Part shown: positions 44,369 to 53,543 of the stretch, piece after piece | How the letters are laid out: the number at the start of each line of letters is the position of its first letter | Numbering within the stretch: position 1 is the first letter of the stretch | Assembly: GCF_000758755.1 (NCBI RefSeq) | Contig: NZ_JRMV01000281.1 | Location: 419,981-483,980 of the forward strand | DNA: 64,000 nt | Reading direction: 5' to 3' | Source of the DNA: Actinomyces sp. S6-Spd3 | GTDB taxonomy: Bacteria > Actinomycetota > Actinomycetes > Actinomycetales > Actinomycetaceae | Notes under the pieces: model-generated | Told to the model about the DNA's origin: nothing | Seen by the model: the letters and a program-made list of their open reading frames with translations, nothing else | The model's database searches: none | Translations under genes and position numbers: made by a program

Positions 44369-45592
44369 ATGCTCAGATGGCTTACTGCAGGTGAATCACA
44401 CGGTCCAGCGCTGGTCGCAACTCTTGAGGGCATGCCTTCCGGGGTTGAACTGACCACCCAGACTATTCGCGATGCCCTTGCACGACGTCGTTTGGGCGCC
44501 GGACGTGGTGCGCGTCAGAAGTTTGAAGCCGATGAAGTGCGAATTCTTGGGGGAGTCCGCCACGGGCTGACAACTGGCGCTCCAATCGTGATTGAGATTG
44601 CGAATTCTGAATGGCCGAAATGGGAAAAGGTGATGTCCGCCGACCCCGTTTCGCCCGAGGATCTTCTCGTCGACGCTGGTAAAGGTGATGAACGCGAAGT
44701 TGCGCGAAATCGCGCGCTGACAAAACCTCGTCCCGGGCATGCAGATCTTCCGGGTGTCTTGTCTTACGATCTTGATGAAATTCGCCCGATTCTTGAGCGA
44801 GCGAGCGCACGCGAAACGGCTGCTCGCGTTGCTTTAGGAGCTTGCGTAGAGGCTTTTCTGCGTCAGCTTGCAAACATCGAACTGGTTTCCCATGTGGTTG
44901 GCGTTGGGCCATGCGAAGCGAAGTCGAGTCGCCTTCCCTTGCCATCTGATGAAGAACATCTGAATGCCTCGCCGATGCGCGCACTCGATAAGGATGATGA
45001 ATCCGAATTTTTGGCATGTGTCGAGGAAACCCGCGCCGCTGGCGATACCGTTGGCGGAATCGTTGAAGTCGTGGCGTGGAATGTTCCGATTGGGGTAGGG
45101 ACTCACGTTCAATCTGATCGCCGTCTTGATGCGCAGCTTGCTGCAGCCCTGATGTCCATTCAATCTGTCAAGGGCGTTGAGATCGGCGACGGATTCGCGC
45201 AATCGCGCCTGCCTGGCTCCCAGGCTCACGACGAGATTATTCGAGCCGCCGATGGAACTCTCACGAGGGCCTCGAACCGCGCTGGTGGCATAGAAGGCGG
45301 AACATCAAACGGTCAGGCGATCGTCGTGCGCGCTGCCTTTAAGCCGATCTCAACCGTGCCCCACGCTTTGAGGACGGTTGATCTTGCGACGGGTGAAGAC
45401 GCACGAGCTCTTCATCAGCGCTCTGACACCTGCCAGGTGGTCCCAGGTGCTGTCATTGCCGAGGCTGAGGTCGCTTTGGTCCTTGCCCGTGCTTTGAGCG
45501 ATCATGCGGGTGGTAATTCCTTGAGGGAGTGCAAGCGCAATCTTGAGGCTTACTGCGCGCATATCAGTGAGCGACTTGGACTGACGCAGTGA
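44369..45592 (+). CDS. aroC: chorismate synthase
   Basis: The 407-residue FMN-dependent enzyme converts EPSP to chorismate, the last step of the shikimate pathway. The signature starts at LRWLTAGESHGPAL, followed by the RRRLGAGRGARQ and RASARETAARVALGA regions and SNRAGGIEGGTSNG. Length is typical for actinobacterial AroC. It overlaps the AroKB gene (GTGA), so the pathway genes are co-translated. A GAAACT hexamer 6 nt before the ATG is a weak candidate for a leaderless start. Confidence 0.95.
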   Translation: MLRWLTAGESHGPALVATLEGMPSGVELTTQTIRDALARRRLGAGRGARQKFEADEVRILGGVRHGLTTGAPIVIEIANSEWPKWEKVMSADPVSPEDLLVDAGKGDEREVARNRALTKPRPGHADLPGVLSYDLDEIRPILERASARETAARVALGACVEAFLRQLANIELVSHVVGVGPCEAKSSRLPLPSDEEHLNASPMRALDKDDESEFLACVEETRAAGDTVGGIVEVVAWNVPIGVGTHVQSDRRLDAQLAAALMSIQSVKGVEIGDGFAQSRLPGSQAHDEIIRAADGTLTRASNRAGGIEGGTSNGQAIVVRAAFKPISTVPHALRTVDLATGEDARALHQRSDTCQVVPGAVIAEAEVALVLARALSDHAGGNSLRECKRNLEAYCAHISERLGLTQ

Positions 45593-47172
45593 ATGCGGCA
45601 GTGATTGTTCTCGTTGGGATGCCAGCGAGCGGCAAGAGCCGAGTTGGACGTGAGCTTGCCGCTGCACTGGGCGTCGCACACCGTGACTCTGATTCACTCA
45701 TTGAAAGTAGCCAAGGGCGGAGTATCCCCGAGATATTTACCAGCAACGGCGAGGCCGCTTTCCGCACAATCGAAGAAGAGGTCATTGCTCAGGCCCTTGA
45801 GCTTCCAGGTGTTTTGTCTCTAGGAGGCGGCGCGCTTATCAGTGCGCGCACACGTGAACGACTGCGCGGTCGGTGTGTGATCTACATCGAAGCTGAACTG
45901 AGCGAGTTGCTTCGGCGCGCCGCGGGATCGACGCGTCCACTCCTCGCTGGAAACGCGGAAGAACGCCTCAAAGAGCTGTGGGAACAGCGAAAAGACTATT
46001 TCCGCGAGGTCGCGTCGGTAACTGTTCAGACGAATGCTGGTCCATCTCAAGAAGTCGTCCAGCAAATCCTTGGCGCGTTGGGAGAGATAACCATGGTTCG
46101 CACCATTCCTGTCGAAGTAGATCAGCCCTACGATGTTCTGATCGCTCGCGATTTTCCTATCGCTGCCATCACCGAGAAACTTCGTGAAAATGCGACAAAG
46201 ATCTTGATCCTATGCGCGCCGCCGCTTCACACTTATGCGCTTTCTATGATGCGCAAACTTCAAGATCTGGGCTACACGGCAATCACCCACGTTCTTCCTG
46301 ATGGGGAAGATGCAAAGACAATCGATAATCTTTCTGATCTTTGGGACCTCGCCGGACGCGAAAGAATTGGTCGAGCTGATTGCGTTGTCGCGATCGGTGG
46401 GGGAGCAACGACAGATGTTGGTGGTTTCCTTGCCGCCTCCTGGCTTCGAGGAATTGACTTCATTGCGGTTCCAACGACACTTTTGGCAATGGTCGACGCC
46501 TCAGTTGGAGGAAAGACCGGTATTAATACTCCGGTGGGTAAGAACCTTGTTGGGGCTTTCCACTCTCCGCGCCGCGTCATCGTCGACCTTGACCATTTGA
46601 AGACGCTGAGTGAGCAAGACTACCGAGCGGGTTTGGGAGAGGTCGTCAAATGCGGTTTTATTGCGGATCCGCGGATCCTAGAGATCGTCGAATCTGATCC
46701 TGAGGAGATCTTTGATCCGAGGGGGGAAGTTATCGCTGAACTCATCGAACGTTCGATTGCGCTCAAAGCTCGTGTAGTGAGTATGGATTTGCACGAGAGT
46801 GGCCCGCGCGAGTTTCTTAATTATGGCCATACTCTGGCCCATGCCATCGAAAAGCTTGAGAACTTCGAGTTCCGCCACGGTGAAGCGGTCGCCATCGGCT
46901 GCGTATTTGCGGCTAATCTTGCCCATCAGCGAGGTCTTCTTACCGAAGAAGACGTCCTTCGTCATGAGCATGACTTTGCTTCTCTTGGGTTGCCAACGCA
47001 TTATCTCGATGCGTCAATCGAAGATCTTCTCAACGTCATGCTTTCCGATAAAAAGGTGCGTGCCGGCGTCTTGAGATTCGTGCTTCTTGATGGGATCGAC
47101 AATCCTGTAACACTTCCTATTACTCCCGATGAAGTGCGCGTATGCGCTGAGTCAATGGGAATGAAGCATTGA
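45589..47172 (+). CDS. aroKB: bifunctional shikimate kinase / 3-dehydroquinate synthase (AroK-AroB fusion)
   Basis: This 527-residue protein fuses two shikimate-pathway enzymes. Residues about 1-165 are shikimate kinase: Walker A GMPASGKS, substrate-binding residues in HRDSDSLIE, the FRTIEEE Arg and LSLGGGAL. Residues about 180-527 are dehydroquinate synthase: GGGATTDVGGFLAASW, DASVGGKTGINT, and metal-binding Glu and His residues in GLGEVVKCG, NYGHTLAHAIE and FRHGEAVAIG. The join is at about residues 165-180. It uses a GTG start overlapping aroC and a TTGA overlap with the next gene. Both active sites appear intact. Confidence 0.94.
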   Translation: MNAAVIVLVGMPASGKSRVGRELAAALGVAHRDSDSLIESSQGRSIPEIFTSNGEAAFRTIEEEVIAQALELPGVLSLGGGALISARTRERLRGRCVIYIEAELSELLRRAAGSTRPLLAGNAEERLKELWEQRKDYFREVASVTVQTNAGPSQEVVQQILGALGEITMVRTIPVEVDQPYDVLIARDFPIAAITEKLRENATKILILCAPPLHTYALSMMRKLQDLGYTAITHVLPDGEDAKTIDNLSDLWDLAGRERIGRADCVVAIGGGATTDVGGFLAASWLRGIDFIAVPTTLLAMVDASVGGKTGINTPVGKNLVGAFHSPRRVIVDLDHLKTLSEQDYRAGLGEVVKCGFIADPRILEIVESDPEEIFDPRGEVIAELIERSIALKARVVSMDLHESGPREFLNYGHTLAHAIEKLENFEFRHGEAVAIGCVFAANLAHQRGLLTEEDVLRHEHDFASLGLPTHYLDASIEDLLNVMLSDKKVRAGVLRFVLLDGIDNPVTLPITPDEVRVCAESMGMKH

Positions 47173-47705
47173 GCTCGGCTATTACCCCTCAGCTTGTTTT
47201 GGTGGGAACTGCGGGGAGCGGGAAGACGACAATTGCACGTGAGATCGCGGCTCGATGCGGGCTCAGCCTCACTGAAGACATCGAAATCCTTCAGTCAGAG
47301 TATTCGCGTTCACTTGACGAACTCATCGCGGATGAAGACTTTCCTTTTGACCGTGCGCTCGAAGAGGCCGGTGAGCGGCTTTTGAACGGCATGTGCGATA
47401 TCGCGGTGCTCTCACCATCGCAGGTGCGTCATCAAAGAATTATCGACCGTTTGATTGCTTTGAAGGAGCAGGGGAGTGCAGTTGTTCTTCTCCAGCTTCC
47501 CATTGATCAAGCCGCGCGACGCGTTGGCCTCAATGCTCCACGCTCGGTAGGGCTTGGCGCACCACGCTCGCTATTTGCGATGATGACCCGCGAATTGGAT
47601 CGCACCTACCTTGAGTTTGCTAGTTTTTCTTGTGACACTGGTTTAAAAACTCCGAGTGAGGTAGCGGAGAACATCATCGTGGCGTGTAAGATGGCCACGG
47701 TTTAA
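47169..47705 (+). CDS. degenerate shikimate kinase-like P-loop protein
   Basis: The 178-residue protein resembles shikimate kinase only at the fold level. Walker A is intact (GTAGSGKTT), but the substrate-binding DxD becomes E-D-I-E, the GGG loop is replaced by LSPSQV, and the RPL lid is replaced by a tandem APRS repeat ([15 protein letters not shown]). The neighbouring AroKB fusion already supplies the kinase. So this is either a diverged paralogue with another role or a non-catalytic companion. It begins with TTG inside aroKB, which means tight translational coupling. Confidence 0.7.
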   Translation: MSSAITPQLVLVGTAGSGKTTIAREIAARCGLSLTEDIEILQSEYSRSLDELIADEDFPFDRALEEAGERLLNGMCDIAVLSPSQVRHQRIIDRLIALKEQGSAVVLLQLPIDQAARRVGLNAPRSVGLGAPRSLFAMMTRELDRTYLEFASFSCDTGLKTPSEVAENIIVACKMATV

Positions 47706-47733
47706 ACTCACCCGATTTGGGAGGACTTTTATA

Positions 47734-48297
47734 GTGGCTACGACAAATGATCTGAAGAACGGCCTCGTCATGGTGATTGACGGCCAGCTGTGGCAGGTTG
47801 TCGAATTCCAGCACGTGAAGCCGGGTAAGGGCCCTGCCTTTGTGCGCACCAAGATTAAGAACGTTCTGTCCGGGAAGACCGTTGACAAGACCTTCAACGC
47901 GGGCGTCAAGATCGAAACCGCTACAGTCGATCGTCGCGATATGACGTACCTGTACCAGGATGGCTCCGATTACGTTTTCATGGATGCTTCTACCTACGAG
48001 CAGATTAACGTTCCTGCCGAGGTCGTAGGTGATGCCCGTAACTTCATGGTTGAGAACCAGGACGTCATTGTTTCTCAGCATGACGGCGCGGTTCTGTTCA
48101 TCGAACTTCCCGCAACCGTCGTCTTGACGATCACCCACACCGAGCCCGGCCTGCAGGGCGATCGTTCTTCCGCTGGTACCAAGCCCGCGACCCTCGAGAC
48201 CGGCTACGAGATTCAGGTTCCGCTCTTCATGGAAGAAGGAACACGAGTCAAGGTCGATACCCGCGATGGCTCTTACTCCGGACGCGTGACCGACTGA
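47734..48297 (+). CDS. efp: elongation factor P
   Basis: The 187-residue translation factor relieves ribosome stalling at polyproline. It is a three-domain KOW/OB/OB protein with PGKGPAFVR as the tip of the domain I loop. The lysine of PGKGP is present, but the modifying enzymes (EpmA, EarP, YmfI) are not in the window; actinobacterial EF-P with this palindromic loop is reported to work unmodified. The GTG start follows GGGAGGA. It is upstream of nusB, as in other actinobacteria. Confidence 0.96.
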   Translation: MATTNDLKNGLVMVIDGQLWQVVEFQHVKPGKGPAFVRTKIKNVLSGKTVDKTFNAGVKIETATVDRRDMTYLYQDGSDYVFMDASTYEQINVPAEVVGDARNFMVENQDVIVSQHDGAVLFIELPATVVLTITHTEPGLQGDRSSAGTKPATLETGYEIQVPLFMEEGTRVKVDTRDGSYSGRVTD

Positions 48298-48299
48298 TA

Positions 48300-48845
48300 A
48301 TGTCTCACAAGAAGCACCAATTCACTTCTCGGACGAAGGCTCGCAAGCGTGCTGCCGACGTCGTTTACGAGGCCGACCAGCGTGGGATGGGCAGGAATGC
48401 GAGCGTGCTGCGCGATCTCCTTCGCGAACGCAAGGTAATCACCGCCGCACTGACTCCGCTGCCCGACTATTCGATTCAAATTATCGAAGGAGTTGCCGAT
48501 GAGCTGTATCGGATTGATCGGCTCATTGATTCTCATGCGCGAACGGGCTTAGATCGAGTTCCTGCGGTCGACCGCGCAGTTTTGCGCGTCGCGGTGTGGG
48601 AAATGCTGTCAAACTCCGAAGACGTTCCTCCGGTGATTGCGATTGACGAGGCGATTTCCATCGTCAAGTCGATTTCCACCGAAGAGTCTGCGGGCTTCGT
48701 CAACGCCATCCTTGACGCCATTCGCCGAGATATTCAATCACCGAGCTGGTCTCGTCAATCTGTTCAGGAATCTGAAGATGACATCGACGATGAGCTCAGT
48801 GCCGATGAAATCAACGAATTGGATGACCTCTTAGACGAGTACTAA
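48300..48845 (+). CDS. nusB: transcription antitermination factor NusB
   Basis: The 181-residue all-helical protein binds boxA RNA in rRNA operons with NusE. The core runs from about residue 10 to 150, with RKRAADVVYEAD at the N-terminus and VDRAVLRVAVWEML, AIDEAISIVK and SAGFVNAILDAI. It has an extended acidic C-terminal tail (about 30 residues) beyond the usual length. The ATG is 2 bp after the efp stop. A strong hairpin terminator follows. Confidence 0.94.
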   Translation: MSHKKHQFTSRTKARKRAADVVYEADQRGMGRNASVLRDLLRERKVITAALTPLPDYSIQIIEGVADELYRIDRLIDSHARTGLDRVPAVDRAVLRVAVWEMLSNSEDVPPVIAIDEAISIVKSISTEESAGFVNAILDAIRRDIQSPSWSRQSVQESEDDIDDELSADEINELDDLLDEY

Positions 48846-48856
48846 AACGTCATCAT

Positions 48857-48891
48857 GTGTAAACGGGGTGCTTTCGGCACCCCGTTTACAC
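48857..48891. terminator. hairpin terminator after nusB
   Basis: A perfect 15-bp stem (GTGTAAACGGGGTGC and its complement) with a TTTCG loop lies 11 bp after the nusB stop. It ends the aroC-aroKB-efp-nusB transcript. Confidence 0.8.
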
Positions 48892-49277
48892 TGTAGGGGA
48901 CACTTCCGACAGTGTGAGATATGCCATATTTAGTAATTTGTGTTGACGCGCATACTTCCGGTGGCCGTCACTACACATGGAACTCAACGTCTTTTCTTAA
49001 TTCCGTCAATCGGTGACGGGTCGGCAAGGATGATGCGCATCCGATGCAGGTCAGCGGCAGTTTCTCGTAGACAGTAATGCGTGTAGTAGAAACTGAAGCT
49101 CTGCAGTTTTTCCGGGTTTGCGAGTCTCTGCTCCGTAATAGTCGCTCGTTGCGAAGCTGCCTCTCACGCCTTTAGCTCGTGGAAATTCGCGATTTGTCGG
49201 TTGCATTTGCACCAAAAATCATCAAGAAAGTGCGATGCTATTCCTGTCAGGGGAATCTAGAAAAGGAGCGTAGCGAG
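48892..49277. other. 386-bp intergenic region between nusB and mihF
   Basis: I see no convincing gene here. An in-frame extension of mihF (from 49179) lacks support because a good AAGGAG site lies before ATG 49278. The region should hold the mihF promoter; I could not settle a -35/-10 pair. In mycobacteria and Streptomyces the pyrimidine cluster lies near this junction, so the region may be the scar of its loss or movement. Confidence 0.5.
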
Positions 49278-49589
49278 ATGGCACTGCCAGATCTAACTCC
49301 GCAACAGCGAGCCGAGGCTCTGGAAAAGGCGACGCGCGCTCGTCGTCGGCGCGCTGAGGTGAAGAATGCGCTCAAATCGCGAGAGCTTACTCTTTCAGAG
49401 GTCATTGATATGGCCGCTAGTGATGAAGCAATCGCGAAGATGAAGGTGCGTTCTTTGCTTGAAGCCCTGCCCAGAGTCGGTGTGAGTACTGCTGAAGCTC
49501 TCATGAACGAGATCAAGATTGCGCCTTCTAGACGTGTTCGTGGTCTTGGGCAGGTTCAGCGAGAGGAACTGATTCGCCGCTTCGGCTGA
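49278..49589 (+). CDS. mihF: actinobacterial integration host factor MihF
   Basis: The 103-residue nucleoid protein binds DNA through a helix-two-turn-helix/H2TH region. The segment LLEALPRVGVSTAEALMNEI followed by a C-terminal PSRRVRGLGQVQREELIRRFG matches the mIHF family. It has a basic N-terminal helix (ATRARRRRAEVKNALKSREL). mIHF is unrelated to proteobacterial IHF and is essential in mycobacteria. ATG 49278 has AAGGAG 9 nt upstream. It precedes gmk, the conserved actinobacterial pairing. Confidence 0.93.
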   Translation: MALPDLTPQQRAEALEKATRARRRRAEVKNALKSRELTLSEVIDMAASDEAIAKMKVRSLLEALPRVGVSTAEALMNEIKIAPSRRVRGLGQVQREELIRRFG

Positions 49590-49620
49590 AGTTTCGGCTT
49601 CACTGTGGCAGCATACAGGC

Positions 49621-50178
49621 ATGTCTACTTCCAAAGTTACCGTTATCGCCGGCCCAACGGCTGTCGGCAAAGGCACCGTTATTGCACGTTTGCGTGAGCG
49701 TTTTCCTCAAGTTGAGCTTTCAATCTCAATGACGACACGTTCACCTCGCCCCGGTGAAGTAGACGGAGTGCACTACCACTTTGTTTCCGAAGAGGAATTC
49801 CTTCGGCTCGTCGATTCAGGGCAGATGCTCGAATGGGCGCTTGTTCATGGCAAGTATCACTACGGAACTCCGCGAGGGCCTGTCGATGATGCCGTGAAGA
49901 GGGGAGTCCCCTTCCTTCTCGAGATCGATATTGCAGGCGTGCGCCAAGTCCGGGAGTCATTGCCGGATGCGCAGTTCGTTTTTCTTGCGCCTCCTTCGTG
50001 GGAAGAGCTTGTTGCTCGCCTCGTGAATCGAGGAACTGAAGATGCTGCTGAGCAGGAACGTCGACTTCTCACGGCAAAGACTGAGCTTGCAGCAGAAGAT
50101 GAGTTTGATGTCACTGTTGTCAATGATGATTTGGAAACCGCCGTCGAGGAACTCGCCCAAATCATGGGGCTAGAATAG
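49621..50178 (+). CDS. gmk: guanylate kinase
   Basis: The 185-residue enzyme phosphorylates GMP to GDP with ATP. It shows Walker A GPTAVGKGT, the GMP-binding SISMTTRSPRPGEVDGVHYHF, and EWALVHGKYHYGTPRG. A CAGCAT hexamer 6 nt before the ATG suggests a weak leaderless start; no ribosome-binding site is clear. It precedes rpoZ. Confidence 0.95.
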   Translation: MSTSKVTVIAGPTAVGKGTVIARLRERFPQVELSISMTTRSPRPGEVDGVHYHFVSEEEFLRLVDSGQMLEWALVHGKYHYGTPRGPVDDAVKRGVPFLLEIDIAGVRQVRESLPDAQFVFLAPPSWEELVARLVNRGTEDAAEQERRLLTAKTELAAEDEFDVTVVNDDLETAVEELAQIMGLE

Positions 50179-50215
50179 AATTTAGTTCTCGCTCATTACA
50201 TCAGGAGAGATTTGC

Positions 50216-50482
50216 ATGTCCGGAATTGTTGCACAGCCAGAAGGTATCACCTACCCGCCGATCGATGATCTGCTCGAACACGTTGATTCGAAGTACGCCC
50301 TGGTGATCTTTGCGGCCCGTCGTGCACGTCAGATCAATTCCTACAACATCCAGCTGGAGCAGAACATGATCCAGTTTGTTGGCCCTGTTGTCGATACTGA
50401 AGTTGACGAGAAGCCTTTGGCAATCGCACTTCGTGAGATTGATGAAGGCCTGTTGACCCTTGAGTCAGCACCTCAAGCCTGA
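50216..50482 (+). CDS. rpoZ: RNA polymerase omega subunit
   Basis: The 88-residue subunit helps assemble the beta' subunit. The conserved helix [29 protein letters not shown] is the omega signature. An AGGAGA site lies upstream of ATG. The 3' end overlaps coaBC by 23 bp. Confidence 0.95.
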   Translation: MSGIVAQPEGITYPPIDDLLEHVDSKYALVIFAARRARQINSYNIQLEQNMIQFVGPVVDTEVDEKPLAIALREIDEGLLTLESAPQA

Positions 50483-51698
50483 GCACAAGCCCGCGCACAT
50501 CGTTCTCGGTGTTTCTGGGGGCATTGCTGCATATAAAGCCGTATTCCTGCTTCGCCTGCTCCAAAAGGAAGGCTTCACAGTATCGGTTGTCCCGACTCCG
50601 GCGTCCCTTGCGTTTGTCGGCAAGACTACGTGGGAAGGGTTGACTCAGAAGTGCGTGTTCACCGACGTCTTTCATGGCGGAGGCGCCGATCATGTGGAGC
50701 TTGCTCGGAATTGTGATGCGCTTGTTATCGCTCCGGCTACTGCCGACCTTATCGCCCGCATTGCACACGGACAGGCAAATGATCTGCTTACTACAACTGT
50801 CCTAGCGAGTTCGTGTCCAGTTATCGTGGCCCCCGCGATGCACACGCAGATGTGGAACGCTTCGGCGACGCAAGACAATATCAAAACCCTTCACGAACGT
50901 GGGTTTATTATCGTCGGTCCGGAGAAAGGCGATTTAGCTTCGGGGGACTCTGGCGCTGGGCGAATGAGCGAACCGGAGGATATCGCCGCACAGGTAAGCC
51001 GCATTCTTGCCTCGAGCGGCGAGCTTTTTGGCAAGAAAATCATCGTTACCGCAGGTGGTACTCGCGAGGCGCTTGACCCAGTTCGTTTCCTCGGGAATCG
51101 TTCCAGTGGTCGACAGGGAATCGAGATTGCTAAAGAAGCTGCGCGGCGTGGTGCGGATGTGACCCTGGTTGCCTCCAATATTGAAGCTTCGCTTCTCCCA
51201 CGTGAGTGCACTGTTATTCCAGCTTCTAGCGCTGCTGAGATGCACTCGGTGCTTTTCGAAAAACTCCAGTCGTGCGACGCTCTCGTTATGGCGGCGGCGG
51301 TCGCTGATTACCGCCCAAAGGCTCCTGCGGCCTCGAAAATCAAAAAAGAAGAGCAGGGCGCTGCGCCGCCAATAATCCAGCTGGAAGAGACGACGGACAT
51401 TCTCAAGGCCGTTACTTCTTCGCCCCAACGTCCCTCAGTTGTCATCGGATTCGCTGCGGAAACCGGCGATCCTCAGACCGTTCTTGAATATGGTCGAGCG
51501 AAAGCACGGCGGAAGAACGCCGACTACTTAGCAGTGAACGCCGTAGGGGAGAACCTCGGTTTTGGGGACGTACCGAACTATGTGTATGTGATGGATGCCC
51601 AAGGCTCCCTTGTCACCGAAGGAGGCGGGACGAAAGCCGACGTTGCCCGCACCCTAGTTGATCTAATTGCCGAACGCCTAACTACGATAGAAGCGTGA
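50460..51698 (+). CDS. coaBC: bifunctional phosphopantothenoylcysteine decarboxylase / phosphopantothenate-cysteine ligase
   Basis: The 412-residue enzyme catalyses two steps of coenzyme A synthesis. The N-terminal flavoprotein CoaC domain (about residues 1-180) shows [25 protein letters not shown] and [11 protein letters not shown]. The CoaB ligase domain (about 190-412) shows [25 protein letters not shown]. It starts with TTG inside rpoZ, so it is coupled to it. The start is less certain than the frame. The 3' end overlaps metK by 4 bp. Confidence 0.92.
   Translation: MSQHLKPEHKPAHIVLGVSGGIAAYKAVFLLRLLQKEGFTVSVVPTPASLAFVGKTTWEGLTQKCVFTDVFHGGGADHVELARNCDALVIAPATADLIARIAHGQANDLLTTTVLASSCPVIVAPAMHTQMWNASATQDNIKTLHERGFIIVGPEKGDLASGDSGAGRMSEPEDIAAQVSRILASSGELFGKKIIVTAGGTREALDPVRFLGNRSSGRQGIEIAKEAARRGADVTLVASNIEASLLPRECTVIPASSAAEMHSVLFEKLQSCDALVMAAAVADYRPKAPAASKIKKEEQGAAPPIIQLEETTDILKAVTSSPQRPSVVIGFAAETGDPQTVLEYGRAKARRKNADYLAVNAVGENLGFGDVPNYVYVMDAQGSLVTEGGGTKADVARTLVDLIAERLTTIEA
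51683..51688 (+). promoter_or_regulatory. -10 box (TACGAT) of leaderless metK promoter
   Basis: TACGAT, 6 nt, then GTG at 51695, within the end of coaBC. It gives metK its own transcription start in addition to readthrough from coaBC. Confidence 0.55.
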
Positions 51699-52891
51699 GT
51701 GACATGAGAAAATACTTTACTTCCGAATCCGTGACCGAAGGCCATCCTGATAAGGTCTGCGATCGTATCTCTGATTCCATCTTGGACGCGCTTCTCGAGG
51801 CGGATCCTCGCTCACGTGTGGCTGTTGAAACCATGGTGACCACCGGCTTGGTGCACGTAGCCGGAGAGGTTTCGACGGATGCATACGTCGAGATTCCCCA
51901 AATCGTACGCGAGCAGATTCTTGAGATCGGATATGACTCCTCCTGCATGGGCTTTGACGGAGCCTCCTGCGGCGTTTCGGTCTCGATCGGCGCTCAAAGT
52001 AGCGATATTGCCCAGGGCGTTGACCACTCACTCGAAACGCGTACATCTTCAAGCGAAGATCGCCGTGAATCACAGGGCGCCGGCGATCAAGGAATGATGT
52101 TCGGTTATGCCGCTGATGAGACGCCGGACTTGATGCCGGCTCCCATTTGGCTTGCCCACAAGCTCGCCGAACGTCTTGCATACGTTCGTCACCAGGGACT
52201 TGCCCACGGCCTACGCCCGGACGGTAAAACTCAGGTCACGCTGGCCTACGACGAACAGGGGGTTCCCCGCGAACTTGATACCCTCGTCATTTCAACGCAG
52301 CATGACCCCGAACTTTCGATGACAGACCTGGATGAGCAACTGCGAGCCTTGGTTGTTGCCCCGGTCCTTGAAGAGGCTGGCTTGGAGTTATCGACTTCTT
52401 CGATGAAGCTTTTGGTCAATCCCTCTGGGCGCTTCGTCATTGGTGGGCCCGCAGGTGATGCCGGCCTAACCGGACGCAAAATTATCGTCGACACATACGG
52501 TGGCATGGCCCGTCACGGGGGTGGAGCATTCTCAGGTAAGGATCCCTCCAAGGTCGACCGCTCTGCAGCCTATGCTGCTCGCTGGATCGCGAAGAATATC
52601 GTCGCTGCCGGATATGCCAAGCGCTGCGAAATTCAGCTAGCTTACGCGATTGGTCGCGCACATCCGGTTGGTTTGTACGTGGAGACCTTCGGAACCGGGA
52701 GCGTAAGTGATGATGCTTTGACCGAGGCCATTACTCGTTGCTTTGATCTTCGCCCGGCCGGTATCATCGAGGACCTCGATCTGCTACGTCCAATCTATGC
52801 ACGCACATCCTCTTATGGGCATTTTGGTCGCAATATCTTCCCTTGGGAGCAGACCGATCGAGTATCGATGCTGAAGGATATTCTCGGATGA
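51695..52891 (+). CDS. metK: S-adenosylmethionine synthetase
   Basis: The 398-residue enzyme makes SAM from methionine and ATP. It has the N-terminal [28 protein letters not shown], and [27 protein letters not shown] near residue 270. The GTG at 51695 fits the promoter spacing; the ATG 3 codons downstream is the alternative. SAM made here supports the several methyltransferases in this window. The VKOR gene overlaps its 3' end. Confidence 0.96.
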   Translation: MSDMRKYFTSESVTEGHPDKVCDRISDSILDALLEADPRSRVAVETMVTTGLVHVAGEVSTDAYVEIPQIVREQILEIGYDSSCMGFDGASCGVSVSIGAQSSDIAQGVDHSLETRTSSSEDRRESQGAGDQGMMFGYAADETPDLMPAPIWLAHKLAERLAYVRHQGLAHGLRPDGKTQVTLAYDEQGVPRELDTLVISTQHDPELSMTDLDEQLRALVVAPVLEEAGLELSTSSMKLLVNPSGRFVIGGPAGDAGLTGRKIIVDTYGGMARHGGGAFSGKDPSKVDRSAAYAARWIAKNIVAAGYAKRCEIQLAYAIGRAHPVGLYVETFGTGSVSDDALTEAITRCFDLRPAGIIEDLDLLRPIYARTSSYGHFGRNIFPWEQTDRVSMLKDILG

Positions 52892-53487
52892 GCACATCTG
52901 AACTCTCGTCGCGAGCACCACACCGGGGAACTGCCATCGAAATGGCAATCTCAGGTGTGATTGGCCTGTGTGCTTCCTTCGTCCTTTCAATCGAAGCCTG
53001 GCAGCTTGCTTCCGATGATGGCCGCAGGTTTAGCTGCGATGTCTCGTCGGTCTTGTCATGTTCAGCTGTTGCTTCGACGCCGCAGGCGCGCGTGCTTGGA
53101 TTCCCCAACGCTTTCCTCGGAATCTTCTTCGAGGCCATTGTGCTGGCAGTTTCTTTTGCCCTCATCGCGGGAGTTCGCTTCCCCAAGTGGTACATCCTGT
53201 GCGTCGAAGCGCTCTACACAATTGGCGTGCTCTTTGCCTATTGGCTCTTCACTCAGTCGTACTTCGTCATTCATGTCCTGTGTCCTTGGTGTTTACTGAT
53301 CACGATCACCACAACACTGGTCTGGTTTGGATTGACTCGAGTGTGTATCAAGCAAGGCGTGCTCCCAGCACCGAACTGGTGGAAAGCTGTGATGAAGTCC
53401 GGTGGTGACTGGCTGGTTGCTGTTCTCGTTATCACCGCGATCCTCGCAATGATCGCCTTCAGATATGGTCCGCTTCTTTTCGGATAA
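52888..53487 (+). CDS. vitamin K epoxide reductase family protein (VKOR)
   Basis: The 199-residue membrane protein has four to five transmembrane helices. It shows the loop cysteines in [15 protein letters not shown] (residues about 50-62) and the active-site CPWC in [11 protein letters not shown]. In actinobacteria VKOR reoxidises a periplasmic thiol oxidoreductase (such as MdbA in Actinomyces) with quinone, so exported proteins can form disulfides. No such partner is in the window; the cytosolic FrnE-like gene is not one. The ATG overlaps metK by 4 bp. Confidence 0.88.
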   Translation: MSTSELSSRAPHRGTAIEMAISGVIGLCASFVLSIEAWQLASDDGRRFSCDVSSVLSCSAVASTPQARVLGFPNAFLGIFFEAIVLAVSFALIAGVRFPKWYILCVEALYTIGVLFAYWLFTQSYFVIHVLCPWCLLITITTTLVWFGLTRVCIKQGVLPAPNWWKAVMKSGGDWLVAVLVITAILAMIAFRYGPLLFG

Positions 53488-53543
53488 CTAAGATCAGAGT
53501 CAATCGGTCTCCAAATGCCAGCGCCATGTGATGAACTAGAGGC

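Noticed and set aside
49179-49277. 33-codon extension of MihF
   Set aside because: A clear AAGGAG site precedes ATG 49278, and the extension is not part of the family.
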